Below, in pieces: positions 12,156 to 24,655 of a stretch of DNA of 64,000 bases. This DNA is from Tanypteryx hageni. Its lineage: Eukaryota > Arthropoda > Insecta > Odonata > Petaluridae. The notes under the pieces were generated by a model that worked only from the letters and a program-made list of their open reading frames with translations, did not search any database and was not told the origin of the DNA. The DNA lies in contig CM054117.1 in the NCBI GenBank assembly GCA_028673005.1, positions 31,840,561-31,904,560 of the forward strand. Reading direction: 5' to 3'. The first letter of the stretch is position 1; each line of letters opens with the position of its first letter. A program made the translations under genes and the position numbers.

Positions 12156-12206
12156 AATCAATATCTTAGCCGTTTGTTTGATTACAAAGCCCGTTTTAAA
12201 CGGGCT

Positions 12207-14830
12207 ATTTCATCTAGTAATCTTTATAATAATCTTTTTTATTAGAGCCTACCATCGATGAACCAACAATGATGTCGGCTATTCTGTAGCCGACGCACGC
12301 ATCTGGTTTTCATGGCTATTGCAGTTACATATTCTGTCAATTTGATTTTACCCATGAGGCGAACTCGATAATTCACAACTGAATTACCATGTAAATAGCT
12401 CAACAACGACCGTTGCAAAGTACCTTGACAGCATGTGATATTCATGAAAAAGTACAAAAAAACTTGAAAATTTTAGTACTTTGCTAGGGTCTCTCCAATA
12501 ACCATAGCGATAAGTATTTAATTTTTCAACTTTCCTAATTCCTATTGCTTGTCATTGAATCTCTTTCGGCCATAAGAGTCGTTCGATAATTCCCTCGTGA
12601 ATAAGATACGATATGGCAGAATGAATCTCAATTTTGGACTCGGTTGGAGGCAAGAGGACGTGCTGAATTTGACTTCGATCGAGGCAGACGGGTTATTTAA
12701 TGCGAATTTGCAGCGCTTACATTTCTTTTATCCCAACCCCCTCACCTTTTCCATCCTTTCCTTCCTCTCCTCTCATCGCGTAAGCACACTCTTGCTCTCA
12801 ACACAGGGACACGCACGCTCAGACAAGCACGGACCAAACCACCGGACAAACGAGTATCGAGAGAAGAGAGAGAGAGGGAAAGAGTAAGGTAGAAGAGATC
12901 GGAACAACATAAAAAAGAACGAAGAACGAGAGGAAAAAAAGTCGAAGAGGGAAAAATGAAGCAAAAACCTCCCGTGACACACCCCGCATCCGGTCACCGG
13001 TTATGAAGGAGATCCGTATCTCCCGTCTCATTAGGACTCGCCATACCTCGACTCTCATTTGTTTTGACCCGCAAGTCCCTGCGCCACCGAGGTGTGATGA
13101 ATGGGCTTATGGTTCCATCCTTAAAGGCCGCCAAGGGCCGCGCCCCCTACCTCTTTTATTTTTTCGTTTTATATTTATTTTTGTTAGGGGTCAGGGTGAC
13201 GGAGGTGTTCCCTCCACTCCCCTCCCCTCCGCCCTCTCCGCGCCACCTATCCCCACACCACGCCAAAGTCCTTTCGGGCCGGACGCGCCATCTGTGAGAT
13301 TTTTCTACCAAGAAGCGAGTTGAGGGCGTCTGATAAATGGAAGATGGGCGGGTCACCCTCTTTCTTTCACCCCGAGAAGAGGAGCTATATTCTTCCATGA
13401 GATGTAAAATCCCTCCCTTCTCCTCATAGTTTTTCGGTAGGTGTAAGGAAAGGGGGGGAGAGAGGGAGGGGAGGGGAGAGAGGTAGGGGAGGACTGAGAG
13501 GGGGGAGAGGGAGGGGAGGTTGGCGAAAGGGGTGGCTGAAGGAGGCGGAGGCGATACGAGGCATGCAGTAGCGCCACCGCCATTGAGCGGAGAAGAGAGA
13601 TTGCGTCGTTATAAAGCAAGGGTCCTCACGGGGTAACACGAGATTTCCCGATTACATGCGAAATAAGTGCGACTCGTAAAAATGCTCTTCGGCCATTTTC
13701 CTCTAAAGCTTTTATTTGTCTTTTTCCTCCCCCCGTCTGGATCCAAGTGGATGGCTGAGGGAATAAAACGAAATAAAAATCCTCTCCTTCTCACTCATTC
13801 CTTTTCTGCGCGTTGTGGCATTTCTCTGTTTAGGGTGTTGAAATCCGCGTTTCCACGTCGGAATATTTACGCTTGCGGAGCGCCAATAGGAAACGAATGT
13901 TGATGAAGGGACGGGAAAACCTGAAGGCGAAGACAGAAATTGAGGTTATTTTTGTAAGGGCAACTCTTATCTCCGATCGAAGGAAAATACTTTATAAATT
14001 GCGAACATGTTGGAGTTTTTCTAGTTCACTATGCATATAGGATGGTATATGTTTAAAAGCTCTCCTTCAAAGCTGTCTGTCATATTTTTTCGATTTTTAC
14101 TCCATGACCCGCTATAAACGGGTAACTAAATTCTTGTATTAATAAAGTAAATTTACATGAAGCGAAAATGTAAAGTGTAATTGTGTTTTTTAATGATGAA
14201 TATATATTTTTTATTGTTGCACGGTAAGTAGAAAATTTTATTTTTATACAGAGCGATTTATTGGCAAACTCGGAAAAAGCGCATTCGTAATGAAATTACA
14301 ATTAAACCCGGAGAATTAAACAATGGACGACATTGGAAGATTTGCTTAACAATCCTAAGTAACATTTTCTGAGGAGTCTGTCGAATATCAAATGCTAGTA
14401 CAAATTAATTGTTTTATTTCTTTAAAACACGAGTTATATTCTACATGGGTATCACATAAATCCCTGTACAGTCTGCATAGTATTAACTATGGTCTTAGAA
14501 GGACAAGGATTTCACATTTAACGATTTTATTTTAAACAGATTCCATTAAGTTAATTTTTTTTATTTTTGGCGGTGATAGAATGACCTAAAGGCAGTAAAT
14601 TACTATTTTTGAGGCTCTATAGAACGAGAAATTGCTCACACAATTTGGAGATATATTTATTAACATAAATAATTTTTTTTAGTAAAATCAAATTTCTTCA
14701 TTTTAATCAGCGTTTCACAATATCGAGAGAAAGCAATTAACAACATGAAATAATAAATCATCCAAGTCAGGCATACAATAGGGATAAACTTGTGATATTT
14801 ATTACCTTAAAACTTTTATGACAGCTTCTC
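12207..14830. other. Non-coding; G-rich tract at 13441-13545
   Basis: No gene recognised. 13441-13545 is a G/A-rich run with many GGG and GGGG blocks. Frames on both strands of 12770-13640 are composition-driven. 14106-14123 is a small inverted motif (acccg, loop, cgggt). Confidence 0.4.
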
Positions 14831-14834
14831 TTAA

Positions 14835-16111
14835 TCCTCGAGCGAGCGCGCCTATGTATAGAGTGCGCCACTTCCTGGAATTTGTGGTGGAGGTGTTAAA
14901 ATGCAACAAAGTTAGAGAGGTTCTACCTCTGTGCTCAATGATTCTCTAGCTTCGTTGTAGAGTGAATCTCGCACGAGTTAGTCGCTTCTAGTGATCGCTA
15001 TTTGCGATGAAGTGAGTGGAGTTCCTTATTGGCGCACTCAGTACGCCACGCGCCTGCTCATGTAAGTAACATTGCTATACCGTTTCTTCAGTTTTTCGAG
15101 TGTTTATCAATTATATTTTAGGGATATTTTCGAATGTTAATGTTTTACAATTTGAGAACCATTTATTGGAAATTTTCTCTGAAAAATATTAGTGTAATTC
15201 CTTACGTATAATATTTTTTCAAGGGAGACCATTTTGAACCTCTTCAAAGAGTTATCCGATGAAGAGAGAGAAAGGCGTAGATGGTTCTGATGTTTCAAGC
15301 TCGGAAGAGTAGAAAATGGTGTCTCGCAGTGATCATAAATCAGAATCGGAGAAAGAACTAGACCCAAGTTACGGTCACAGTGATCCCGACAATGCGGACG
15401 GTAACTATTTTCTTAGGAGAGACAAAATTACGAAATGGAGTAAAAAGAAGTGTCTCTAAAAGTAAAAAAACAGCAAGCAAGAATCTAGCAAAGATTTTTC
15501 CTGGATCTAAAGAAGGCGCAAGTGACATTACTAATGAAGAATACACTTTTTTTAAAGATAATTGATGCCTCTATAGTGGATTTGATTGTTGAATACACTA
15601 AAGTGTAAATAGAGAGTTCAAGCCAGAATCAAATATCGTAGGGATAAGGACTCGAAAAAGACTTCAAGAAGTGAAATCATGGCATTACTTTGAATCCTTT
15701 TTCTCGCGGATATGAAGAAAGCTAACCATGCAAACGCTCTTGAACTTTGGAACAATAACGGTACCGGGATTGAAATGCATGAGCTTTAAAATATTTCTGT
15801 TTCTCTTTCGATCTTTGAGGTTCGATGATAAAAAAGGAAATACCGAGGTAAATCTGATAAACATGCTGCGATACGGGTTTTCCTTGACAAATTTGTTTAT
15901 AATTGTAAAAAATGCTACTCTCTAAGTGAGTGTGTCACCGTTGACAAAAATATAACATTTCTATTATGTGTATTATGTAATAGCTTCATTTCAAAGGTGT
16001 ATGAGTAATAAGACAACCACAATAGATGAATAGAGCGTTTTTTTTGTCCTGGCACACGCAGTATGCCTTGCGCCTACTCGTGTTAAATTTTCAAGCGCGC
16101 CCGCTGGAGGG
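14835..16111 (+). mobile_element. Internally deleted piggyBac-type element
   Basis: The element lies between TTAA at 14831-14834 and TTAA at 16112-16115, the target site typical of piggyBac. Its 19-base ends are inverted copies: tcctcgagcgagcgcgcct at 14835-14853 and aagcgcgcccgctggaggg at 16093-16111, matching at 15 of 19 positions. A subterminal motif built on GGCNCAC, CAGTA, GCC and GCGCCT is found inside both ends (about 15033-15063 and 16050-16080) in the same orientation. The interior holds the broken N-terminal part of a piggyBac transposase. The 1.28-kb length is about half that of a full element. Confidence 0.85.
15316..15970 (+). pseudogene. piggyBac transposase remnant (N-terminal part)
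   Basis: Pieces in shifting frames match the family in order. First is an acidic N-terminus followed by NYFLRRDKITKW (frame from ATG 15316, stop near 15459). Next come IFPGSKEGASD and, a shift later, ASIVDLIVEYTK. Further pieces are EIMALL, LELWNNNGTGIEMHEL, a Phe/Arg-rich segment with LRFDD, and AAIRVFLDKFVYNCKK. The match stops near 15970 at a VTVDKN segment, so most of the DDE catalytic domain is missing. Several stops and frameshifts make it non-functional. Recognition is by family motif order; no search was run. Confidence 0.75.
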
Positions 16112-16423
16112 TTAAGTTTGTGGCACACCCTTCAGTTTTATAATTTTCTATGCTTTATTGTAATAATCCGTAGCACTTACAGTCAGACCTGAATTTTCCC
16201 CATCCACTTTTTAGCCAAAGCAGGAGTTTTTACTAAAAATATTTGCATATTTTTTTTGGCCTTTCGGAAATCGAATAAAAAAACATGGAAAATTTTATTA
16301 TGACAGGAATGCGAAGTCACCAGAAGCACCTCAATGTAATTTTTAATTAAAATTATTTGTAATTAGGATTTATATAACAATCCCTAAGTTCCACCATTAT
16401 TTCGGTTGAGATATTAACATACT

Positions 16424-19400
16424 CCCTCCCTAAGGACTGCATAACCTTACAGAGGTGGAGGGTTTGTGTACTCTTATGAACCAAAGAGCTATGCCGGCGG
16501 GAGATAATTCTCCTGGTAGGACCATCCAAGCCAGAAAGGTCTGAGGGGTAGAGTCAGACTAAGCAGCAGTCTTGGGGGTTTTACATCCCCCTGTGCAAGG
16601 GCAGCAGCTTGCACAGTACCTCTGTAGGTGGTGATCATGTGAATCTGAACAGCTACAGATGGGTAATCACTCTTGTGAAACTGCGATGAGGAAAGCAAGG
16701 GGAAACTACCTCATTATATTTCCCATGATAGGCTGAAAAGCTGCAAATACCTCTATGGATGATCTCTCTGAGGTAAAATATTCCGGGGGTAAAATAGTCC
16801 CCCAATCGGATCTCCGGGTGGGGACTACCCTAGGGGATGCACAGAGGAAATGTAACATTAATAAGAAGAAAGCAAGTAGTGAGAAATTAAGAATAGGCAC
16901 ATGGAATATTAGGACACTGAATTCAGGGGATAAACTAGAGAACTTAAAAAGGGAAATGAGAAGGAATTATGTAGGTATAGTAGGTCTTAGTGAATTTCGG
17001 TGGGAAGGAGAAGGCGAGATAAATTCTGACGAATTTAAGATTATTTACTCGGGAGGAGAGAAAAAGGAAAATGGAGTGGGGATTATAATGAGAAGAGAGA
17101 TAGCTGAAAGAATTAGCAAGGTAGTGACAGTTAATGATAGATTAATAGCCGTAAAACTTCAGATGGAGCCAGTGGAAATGCTTATAATTCAAGTGTATAT
17201 GCCAACAACTAATGCTGGTGACGACGAAGTAGATGAAATGTATGAACAGATTACGGAGATATTAGAGGTGGAGGGAAAAGGAAGGATCACCACCATAGTA
17301 ATGGGAGACTGGAACAGTGTAGTCGGAGAGAGACAGGAAGATATCATAGCGGGAAAATATGGACTAGGGAAGAGAAATGAAAGAGGGGAGAAACTTGTGG
17401 AATTCTGCCATAGAAATAGATTGATTGTAACTAATACATGGTTTAAGCATCACCAGCGGATACTTTACACATGGAAAAGCCCAGGAGACCAGAGACGATA
17501 CCAGATAGATTACATACTAACCAATGAAAAGATTTAGAAATAGGACTAAAAATGTTAAACACTACCAGGGGCAGATATCGATTCCGACCACAACCTTTTG
17601 GTGGCAAATGCACAATATAGACTGTAGAGCATTAAGAGAAACTTAATACTTAACAAGAAATGGGACTTAGAGGAACTCTTTAAGAACAAGGTGGCTATCA
17701 TGACTGAGCTGAAGGAAAGGTTGGGGGAGAGAGCTGAAGAAAATAGGAAGAATGTAGATGAGGAGTGGAGATACATCCATAGCAACATTAAAGATGTAAT
17801 GGAAAAGAAGGTAGGAAAGATAACGGGTGAAAGAAACAAAAAACCCTGGGTCACAGTAGCCATGCTGCAAAAAATGGAAAAGAGGAAAAATTGGAAGAGC
17901 ATAAATACTGAAGAAGGCCAAAGAAAATAAAAGGAGTTAAATAATGCTTTAAGAAAGGAAACAGATAAAGCCAGAAAACAGTGGATAAATGAGAAATGCG
18001 AGGAAATTGTCAAGTGTGAAAGAATTTGTAGAACAGACCTCATGCATAGCAAAACAAGGGAACAATTCAAGAAAAAGGCAAGAAAGATAGAACGTAAAGG
18101 AATTATGAACAAAAGTGGTAAAATAGTATCGGAGCCAGACAATGTAAAGAATGTCTGGAAAGAATACATTGAGGTGCTGTAAGACAAAGAAGGAAAGCCA
18201 AGGAATATTGAATTAAATGAAAAAGAGGATGTGAAAAAAGATCAGCTAGGACCAAGTATTCTCGAGTCTGAAGTTAAAAGAGCAATTGATGACATGAAAA
18301 GAAGGAAGGCTGTCGGGAGTGATGATACACCAATGGACGTTCTTAAGGTTTTGGGGTCGAAAGCAGTTAAGCAACTCACAAAATTCTTTTACCAAGTATA
18401 TGATACTGGCATATGGCCTGAAGATTTTTTAGATGTTGTTATGGTACCACTGGAGAAAAAGAACAATGCAAAATGTTTTAAGGATTACAGAACTATTAGT
18501 TTAATTTCTCATACAGCTAAAGTTCTAACCAGAATAATAACCATAAAGAATTGAAGGTAAAATAGAAAAGGAGCTGCAAGATAATCAGTTTGGATTCAGA
18601 ATAGGAAGAGGGACTAGAGATGCTATAGGATGTATGAGGATGATGATAAAAAGAGCGCTAAGAGTCAATAAAGGTATGTATTTTTGTTTTGTAGATTGGG
18701 AGAAAGCTTTTGACAGAGTAAAATGGGATAAAATGTTGTGTATTTTAAATAAAATAGGAATAGATTGGAAAGATAAAAGACTGCTTAAAAACCTTTACTT
18801 TGATCAAAAGATTAGAGTCAGGGTTGAAGGAGAAGAAAGTACTTCAATATGGAGGGGAGTGAGGCAGGGATGTCCTATTTCACCAGCGATATTTAATATT
18901 TATGCAGAAACAATAACAGAAGAAGCGTTGATGGAAGAGATAGGATTTAAGATAGGAGGTGAAAGTATTACCACCATTAAATATGCAGATGATCAGGGAT
19001 AAATAGCAGAAGGCGAGAAAAAATTTCAGAGGATGACAGAGAGATTAGTGGAGGTTGGCAAACAATATGGAATGAAGATCAATGCCGAAAAAACGAAAGT
19101 CATGGTGGTTTCAAAGGAACATAAAGAATTAAATATAATGGTAAATGTACAAAAATTGGAACAAGTAAGTAGTTTCAAATATCTTGGCAGTGTTTTAGCG
19201 CAGGATGGAAGTAGTACAGAAGACATCAGAAGTAGGATTGCAATGGCAAAAGCAGCATTTAACGAGAAGAAGGAGCTTCTCACAAGCAAGAAAATAAATT
19301 TAGAAACAAGGAAGAAATTAGCAAAATGCTACATATGGAGCATAGCTCTTTATGGTGCAGAGACGTGGACGGTAAGGAGAAAGGAGGAAAAATATTTAGA

Positions 19401-19750
19401 AAGTTTTGAGATGTGGGTATGGAGAAGAATGATGAAAGTGAAATGGGCAGAAAGGAAGAGAAACGAAGAAGTATTAGAAATGGTGGAAGAAGAAAGGATG
19501 CTAATAAAAACAATTAGGAAAAGAAAAGCAAATTGGATAGGGCACATATTGAGAAGACAGTGTTTACAAAGGACGATATTAGAAGGAAAAATTAGGGGAA
19601 GAAGAGGAAGAGGGAGAAAAAAAAAATAAAATATTAGAGAATGTGAAGCAGGAATATAGTACTTATAGAGGTACAAAAGAGGCTTCTAGGGAGAGAGAGA
19701 GATGGAGGCAGCGATTCAGCTAAAACCTGTCTTCGGGCAGCAGCATGATG
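16424..19750 (+). mobile_element. RTE-type LINE (RTE copy 2), full-length but decayed, with 11-bp TSD
   Basis: attaacatact occurs at 16413-16423 and at 19751-19761, exactly flanking 3327 bp. This TSD fixes both ends. The 5' region (16424-16754) is structured: ccctcc at the extreme 5' end can pair with ggaggg at 16457-16462 around a taagg/cctta hairpin. Further hairpins lie at 16500-16513 and at 16591-16616 (9-bp perfect arms). The 3' end is a short ATG-type repeat after the stop. The same family is present at 59097-62337 and 25650-26075. Confidence 0.88.
16755..19724 (+). pseudogene. RTE endonuclease/reverse transcriptase pseudogene
   Basis: Fragments in order: 16755-17537 holds the endonuclease, with the N-terminal segment SGGKIVPQSDLRVGT, then IGTWNIRTL, GDWNSVVG and YQIDYIL. 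A frameshift follows, and the SDHNLL motif is read in another frame near 17585. 17691-17930 is the linker. 18231-18554 is the start of the RT (KDYRTISLISH). 18634-19002 holds CFVDWEKAFDRV, GVRQGCPISP and YADD, followed at once by a stop. 19033-19629 is the C-terminal part, with LYGAETWTV and WIGHILRR. After a final shift it ends in WRQRFS near 19724. At least five disabling changes are visible. All catalytic motifs can still be read. Confidence 0.88.
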
Positions 19751-20062
19751 ATTAACATACTAACATGCAAATTGATTTCAACTCTAAATTAGAAACTATA
19801 GGAGCAGATAGATGTATTACATGTCGGATGCATTCTTTATGACACCAAAAACTTTATATAGTTATTGATAAACTTAATTTTTAAAATGAAAATTCTTAAA
19901 AATAGAAAAAGTCAACTATAGTTAATGTCACCTTAAATATCTCATATACGCGTTATTTAAAAGAAACACGTAAGTTTTCCCATGCAAAGAAAATATTGTA
20001 ATTGGTCAATGTGGAACAAAATGAAACACAATCGACAACTATAAGCGGCTGTAATACTCCAC

Positions 20063-20077
20063 GAGGTTGATTAGCCA
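20063..20077 (+). repeat. gaggttgattagcca motif, copy 1
   Basis: Core of a repeat of about 45 bases (GGCT.TAATA, a short spacer, gaggttgattagcca, AAATA). It recurs inverted at 21042-21056 and again in direct orientation at 43637-43651, inside the TIR element there. Copies 1 and 2 face each other about 1 kb apart, as the ends of a transposon would, but I could not delimit termini. Confidence 0.5.
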
Positions 20078-21041
20078 GAAATATAAAAAACAGACATCTC
20101 TTAGTGTTGATCTACCCCATCAAATCACTTAACAATCAATCATATGGTTCAAAACAGACAAGATATCCACTGTGCACGTTGACTTCGCGTACTACGTGCA
20201 AAGAACGCACATTAATATATATCATGAGAATTTCACGTTAAAATGGTTTATTATAAAACTGCTTCTTTTGATAATGGTTGCAGGTGGAAAAACAAATTGA
20301 CATAACTAAATTGAATCCGAAAAAATGGTTATCGAGCACGTCTGATTGCTGGAATCCCACTAATTAATTAAGTTGCCCAAAACTTTTTGGAAAATTAGAG
20401 CCACATAATTTATCAAAGAAATAAAACTGTGAGAAATATTTGTATGTAGCCAGGTAAACAACATGACGTTGTGTCTTAAAGAGACAAAAATTCACAATTA
20501 AACGTTTTTATAAATTTGAACTATAATCTACCCTTCTTTTCTATCGCAATGAATGGTTTATCGCTTAAAATGTCCACCTAAAGCTGTTAAAAAAACACGT
20601 TAAAAGAGCATTTTTGATAAATAAATTCCGGCCACAAACACGGAGTTTTTGAAGCTTGCATTCGATGAGAGTGACACTCCGACACAGAGACACTATTATA
20701 TCTTTTAACAGAGCAGTATTCGTTGGATCTCGATTTTTACAATGGGCGCGAATGTGTTGGTAAACTTAAAATAAAAACTTTATGAAAATTGGTTTTACAT
20801 TTTGCTTGAGAAAATTTACGACTGAAACTTAAAGAAAATATTTTTTCATAGATTTCCTTTGAGTTTATAAATTTGGAAAGAACTTATTTCGATATTTAAA
20901 AGTTGTATACTGTTTGAAAATGTGAACACTCTCTATACAATACAACAGTACCTAATATTTAAAATGTCTCATTGATATAAGACCCATAATAGTATTTTTT
21001 AATCCTTTCACGACATCGTTGTTGTTGCTGGTTTGTATTTA

Positions 21042-21056
21042 TGGCTAATCAACCTC
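21042..21056 (-). repeat. gaggttgattagcca motif, copy 2 (inverted)
   Basis: Exact 15-base core on the minus strand. Its flanks also agree with copies 1 and 3 (GGCTATAA.TAATC before it, AAATACA after it). Confidence 0.5.
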
Positions 21057-21637
21057 TTGGATTATTTATAGCCAACGGAAACCATCGTGCTGCACATATT
21101 TCTCGGAAATAGACGAATTCACGCTTGGCGCCATTTTCTAAAAAAATGAAAATTTTCGAAGGTTGGGCATAAAATGACGACATATGACGTTATATGGGCG
21201 TAATTAATTCATGAAGGGTATCGCTGGATTTTTCTAAGGTAGCAGAGAGTAAGGGGAGGGACGTGGGTTGTATAATAAGGGAGGTGGGAGGAGGGGGAGG
21301 AAGGAAGGAAAAGGTGGAAGTTATAAAGATTACGGGTAGAAAGAGAGTGGACAAACCATGGCCGCGGACGTGACTCTGCCGGACAGTCACGTGGGTAACG
21401 TATGGTGTGAGGGCCCGAGACTTTTAGGGCCCCTTAACGCCTAACGCGGCCACTTCTTAAAAATCTCGCTAAAACCTTCAAAAAGGATCGTCGCGGCGGA
21501 AACAGATCCAGAACCACCCGTTTATGACCGCACCTCGCGTGGGCCGTCGTTACCTGACCCCGCGACCTCTCCGGGAGCGAGAAAAGAGCGCATTTGGTCA
21601 CATACTGTCCGCGGTGAATGAGAGGGAGTCGCGATGG

Positions 21638-22125
21638 GAAGAGGGGAAGGGTGTTGTGGTCGAATGGGGTCGAGAGGGAGCGTAGAGAGATAGGGGGGGG
21701 GGGAGAGGGAAGGTTGTCGTGGTGTGAGTTGGGAGGGGGAGGAGGAACGGACGGAGATGGGGGAGGGAGGGAAGGGGAGGAATGATGTGTGCTGTGGCGT
21801 GCCATTGACTTTACTCCGGACCCACCCTCGTAGCACTCCAACTTTACCCACTCGTCTTCGCCTCCTATACAATCCTCCCACTTTCCTTCCCTTCGTCCCT
21901 TTCACGGTCCTACCCATTCCCTCCCTCCCTCTCTCCGTCTCTTCCCCTCTCCCTCCCTCTCTTCCCCCTCTCCTTTTCCGTGTCTCCAAAACCTTTCATT
22001 CGTCCCGTCTCTCTTCTTACCTCCCCACTCCTTTTTCCTACCCTCTTTTTTCGTCCTTTTTTTCTCCCGCTTCCCTCCCTCACTCTCATTATCAATTTCT
22101 CCGCTTCTCTTTTCCTTCTCCTCCC
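21638..22125. repeat. G/A-rich tract switching to C/T-rich tract
   Basis: 21638-21782 is G/A-rich on the plus strand, including a nine-base G run near 21693-21702. After about 100 mixed bases, 21870-22125 becomes C/T-rich. The switch creates long spurious frames on both strands (for example 21724-22527, 267 residues), which are not genes. Opposed purine and pyrimidine blocks could form cruciform or triplex structures. Confidence 0.7.
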
Positions 22126-23645
22126 TCTGCCTTTATCTTGCACACTTTAATCCTTAAATTTATCTCGCGTCCGTATTTTTTATGGCTTTTCTTCTTTTCC
22201 GGCTTTCATCCTCCTTCTTTATCAATTTGCTATAAATCTTCCCATCAGTTTGTTCTTCCAGCTCATTTATTCTTCTTTCTCTTTATTATTCGGCCCTTCT
22301 TCCTCGCTTTCTCGATTCCTTTATCTGCTTGTGTACCTTCTTGGGTAGCTCTCTCCATGGTTCGCCATATGCCTCTTATTCTGCCTATTTATATTACCCT
22401 CCGTCTTATTCTCTTTACCCCTTTCCATATTAATTACGCACTCTATTTCAGCTACACTACTGCTAGTCCTAAGCCTAGACAAAGTACGAAGTATAGCTTA
22501 CATATACGAAATAGTTCGTTTATGTAAACAATACCTTGGAAAACGTGTGAAGGAATGTTTAATAACTCGTCACAAGGTTTAAGAGGGATTATCAAATTTT
22601 ACTGATTATACAACCGTCCGCGCAATACGACCCTATAAAAAGGGGCAAAACTGACCATCCGCGTAATTGTATGTACAACAACCCTAACCCCAGGTACATA
22701 GTTTCGCGCAATTCGATCCTTTCCCTTACGATACCAGAGAAGAACCCAACAATTTCTCTTGACCATTCCGCGCAACACGTACTCACTCATCCAACCACTT
22801 CGCCATTCACCACGTGGCGAATTGAGGTCCTCTATCAATGGAGATAAGGATAAAATAGGGCTGCCAACCATCCCGTATTGGCCAGGATTTCCCGTATTTC
22901 CAGTATTTGTCCCTCGTCCCGTACGAACACAACACGGGATGATATTTTCCCGTATTTTAAATGTTACTTTTATTTTTAACTAGCGCATTATATTACATAA
23001 AAATGTTTTTAAAATCCATCCTGGATTAATGGGGGAGAATCATTAACAACTCACTGGTTATAACAAAAGTAGAATAATTTCTGCAGTTTCACCATTAAAT
23101 ACTTCAAAACAAATATTTACAGCGAGACGTAAATGCCTCAGAGAATTATAATTTTTATAACAAGTAAGGAGAGGGCTGCCAAAACGGACAGTCAATGGCG
23201 TTTTTTCGGACAGACGGACCAACCGAGAAAATGCGCGCAATGAGACAGAATACTGAATCGACTGGCGAAAATACGAAGTCTCTAGCTCAATCATGCTAGA
23301 TTATCTAACCTATAGTGTTTGGTTTTATGGCATTTCCAGCATGGCTGCTAATGCGGAACTAAGCTTTATTATCTAGGCTTATCTTCATTTCAATTGCCCA
23401 TTACTGGGCCACAGGCCTCCCTCTAGGCAAGGACGCTTGTTGCGAGGGAGGGTTTCGTACGTATCAAGACTGGCGACGGGGTGCTTGTTGCGGTCCCATT
23501 ACCGAACCTTGGTATCGCTGAGTTTTTGCACCTCTTGGTGTACCGATGCTGCTGCTTTTACGTAAAATTCCCCCGCCATTCTCTGCAGAAGGACGTCAAG
23601 GGGCTCCATCTTTCCGCCTTGGTGCATTCCGCTGACACCGTCGTA
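22126..23645. other. Non-coding with repeat-like phrases
   Basis: GGGCTGCCAA occurs at about 22859 and 23174 in the same orientation. 23395-23470 reads like a dispersed arthropod repeat (a phrase ending gggccacaggcctcc). No boundaries could be set and no gene is recognised. Confidence 0.3.
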
Positions 23646-23653
23646 CTCTAGCT

Positions 23654-23720
23654 CAGTAGTTCTAAACCGGGGTGACATCACACCCCAGGGTGACGTGAGA
23701 GTTATTGAGGGGTGACGCGA
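23654..23720 (+). mobile_element. Possible hAT-type terminus, one end only
   Basis: Starts CAGTAGTTCTAAACC and continues with GGGGTGACATCACACCCC, resembling hAT terminal inverted repeats of the CAGTGGTTCTCAA type. No matching opposite end or duplicated octamer was found downstream, so this is a truncated element or chance resemblance. Confidence 0.35.
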
Positions 23721-24655
23721 ATATTTGATAAATTAACAGTACGTCATATTTTGACTTATGAAAATGAATAAAATCAGGAGAATACGCGCCCCTGATTCTT
23801 TAAATACGTAAACCTTTTTATCTATATGTGTATGTATTGTGTTGTAAAGTGTTATCATTAATAGAATTACGCATTAACATCTTGCTTAATATCCACATGG
23901 ATAGATGAACCGAAGCCTTTAAAGTAGCAATAAAATTATGTGGATTATGTCAATACTATTGGCCAAAACGTAAGCAATAAACAACATGTTGGTTATCAAA
24001 AAAATGTAAGTAGATTTATCGATTTATGTTGCGATAAATCTTTCAATGTTAATGGTAAAAGACAACAATCTTCTAGTATTCTTTAAAAATCATTTGACTC
24101 ACTTTAAAAGTATTCATAGACTATATTTAGGCATGAATTCATTTGTACCTTTTATCTTGGCGTTGGCTATTCCTTCTCTACGGTGCGTCTCGGCGTGGAT
24201 TTTCCTTGCATTAATCTTTACGTGACTATCTCCCTTTGAAGAGGACAACAACTAAGAAATTTAACTTTGCTGCCGCCTGGAAAATGGTCATCTAAACCGA
24301 TAAATTTTTCGCATAAAGAAACTTTTCGAGCGATTTAGCATGTAATACGGCAAAACATGAACAGAATTAAAATATTCAGTCTTTCGTGCGTAAAATAAGC
24401 CATTTCCCGTGAACGTAAGTTAATATTTAGGTGTATTTATATCCACATCAGTGAAGGGCTGCATGGCATTTTGGGGCTTCTCCACACCATTTCCCATGCA
24501 TTCTTATGGAAATAGTATTTTGTTGACCCCATGGGGTATAAGAGACCCCACGGTCTGCAAACCTAGACCAAATTCTTCCTTTGGTTTATAGGATGGCCCA
24601 TGAATGTTTTGAATTCTATAGCTTCAACGGTGTAAAAACATATAAAGAACATACA

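Larger units (their letters stand above)
19762..21637. other. AT-rich non-coding between inverted repeat cores
   Basis: No coding frame recognised. 20046-21076 is bounded by inverted copies of the repeat described at 20063 and may be an old non-autonomous DNA element. 21228-21320 is GA-rich. Confidence 0.35.

Noticed and set aside
17555..18187. 210-residue minus-strand frame
   Set aside because: It is antisense to the RTE pseudogene. The RTE motifs are on the plus strand.
21724..22527. 267-residue plus-strand frame
   Set aside because: It lies in a C/T-rich tract and is Ser/Pro/Leu/Phe-rich with no domain. Opposite-strand frames of similar length exist for the same reason.
22857..23185. hAT element between two GGGCTGCCAA motifs
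   Set aside because: The two motifs are in direct, not inverted, orientation and no TSD was found.
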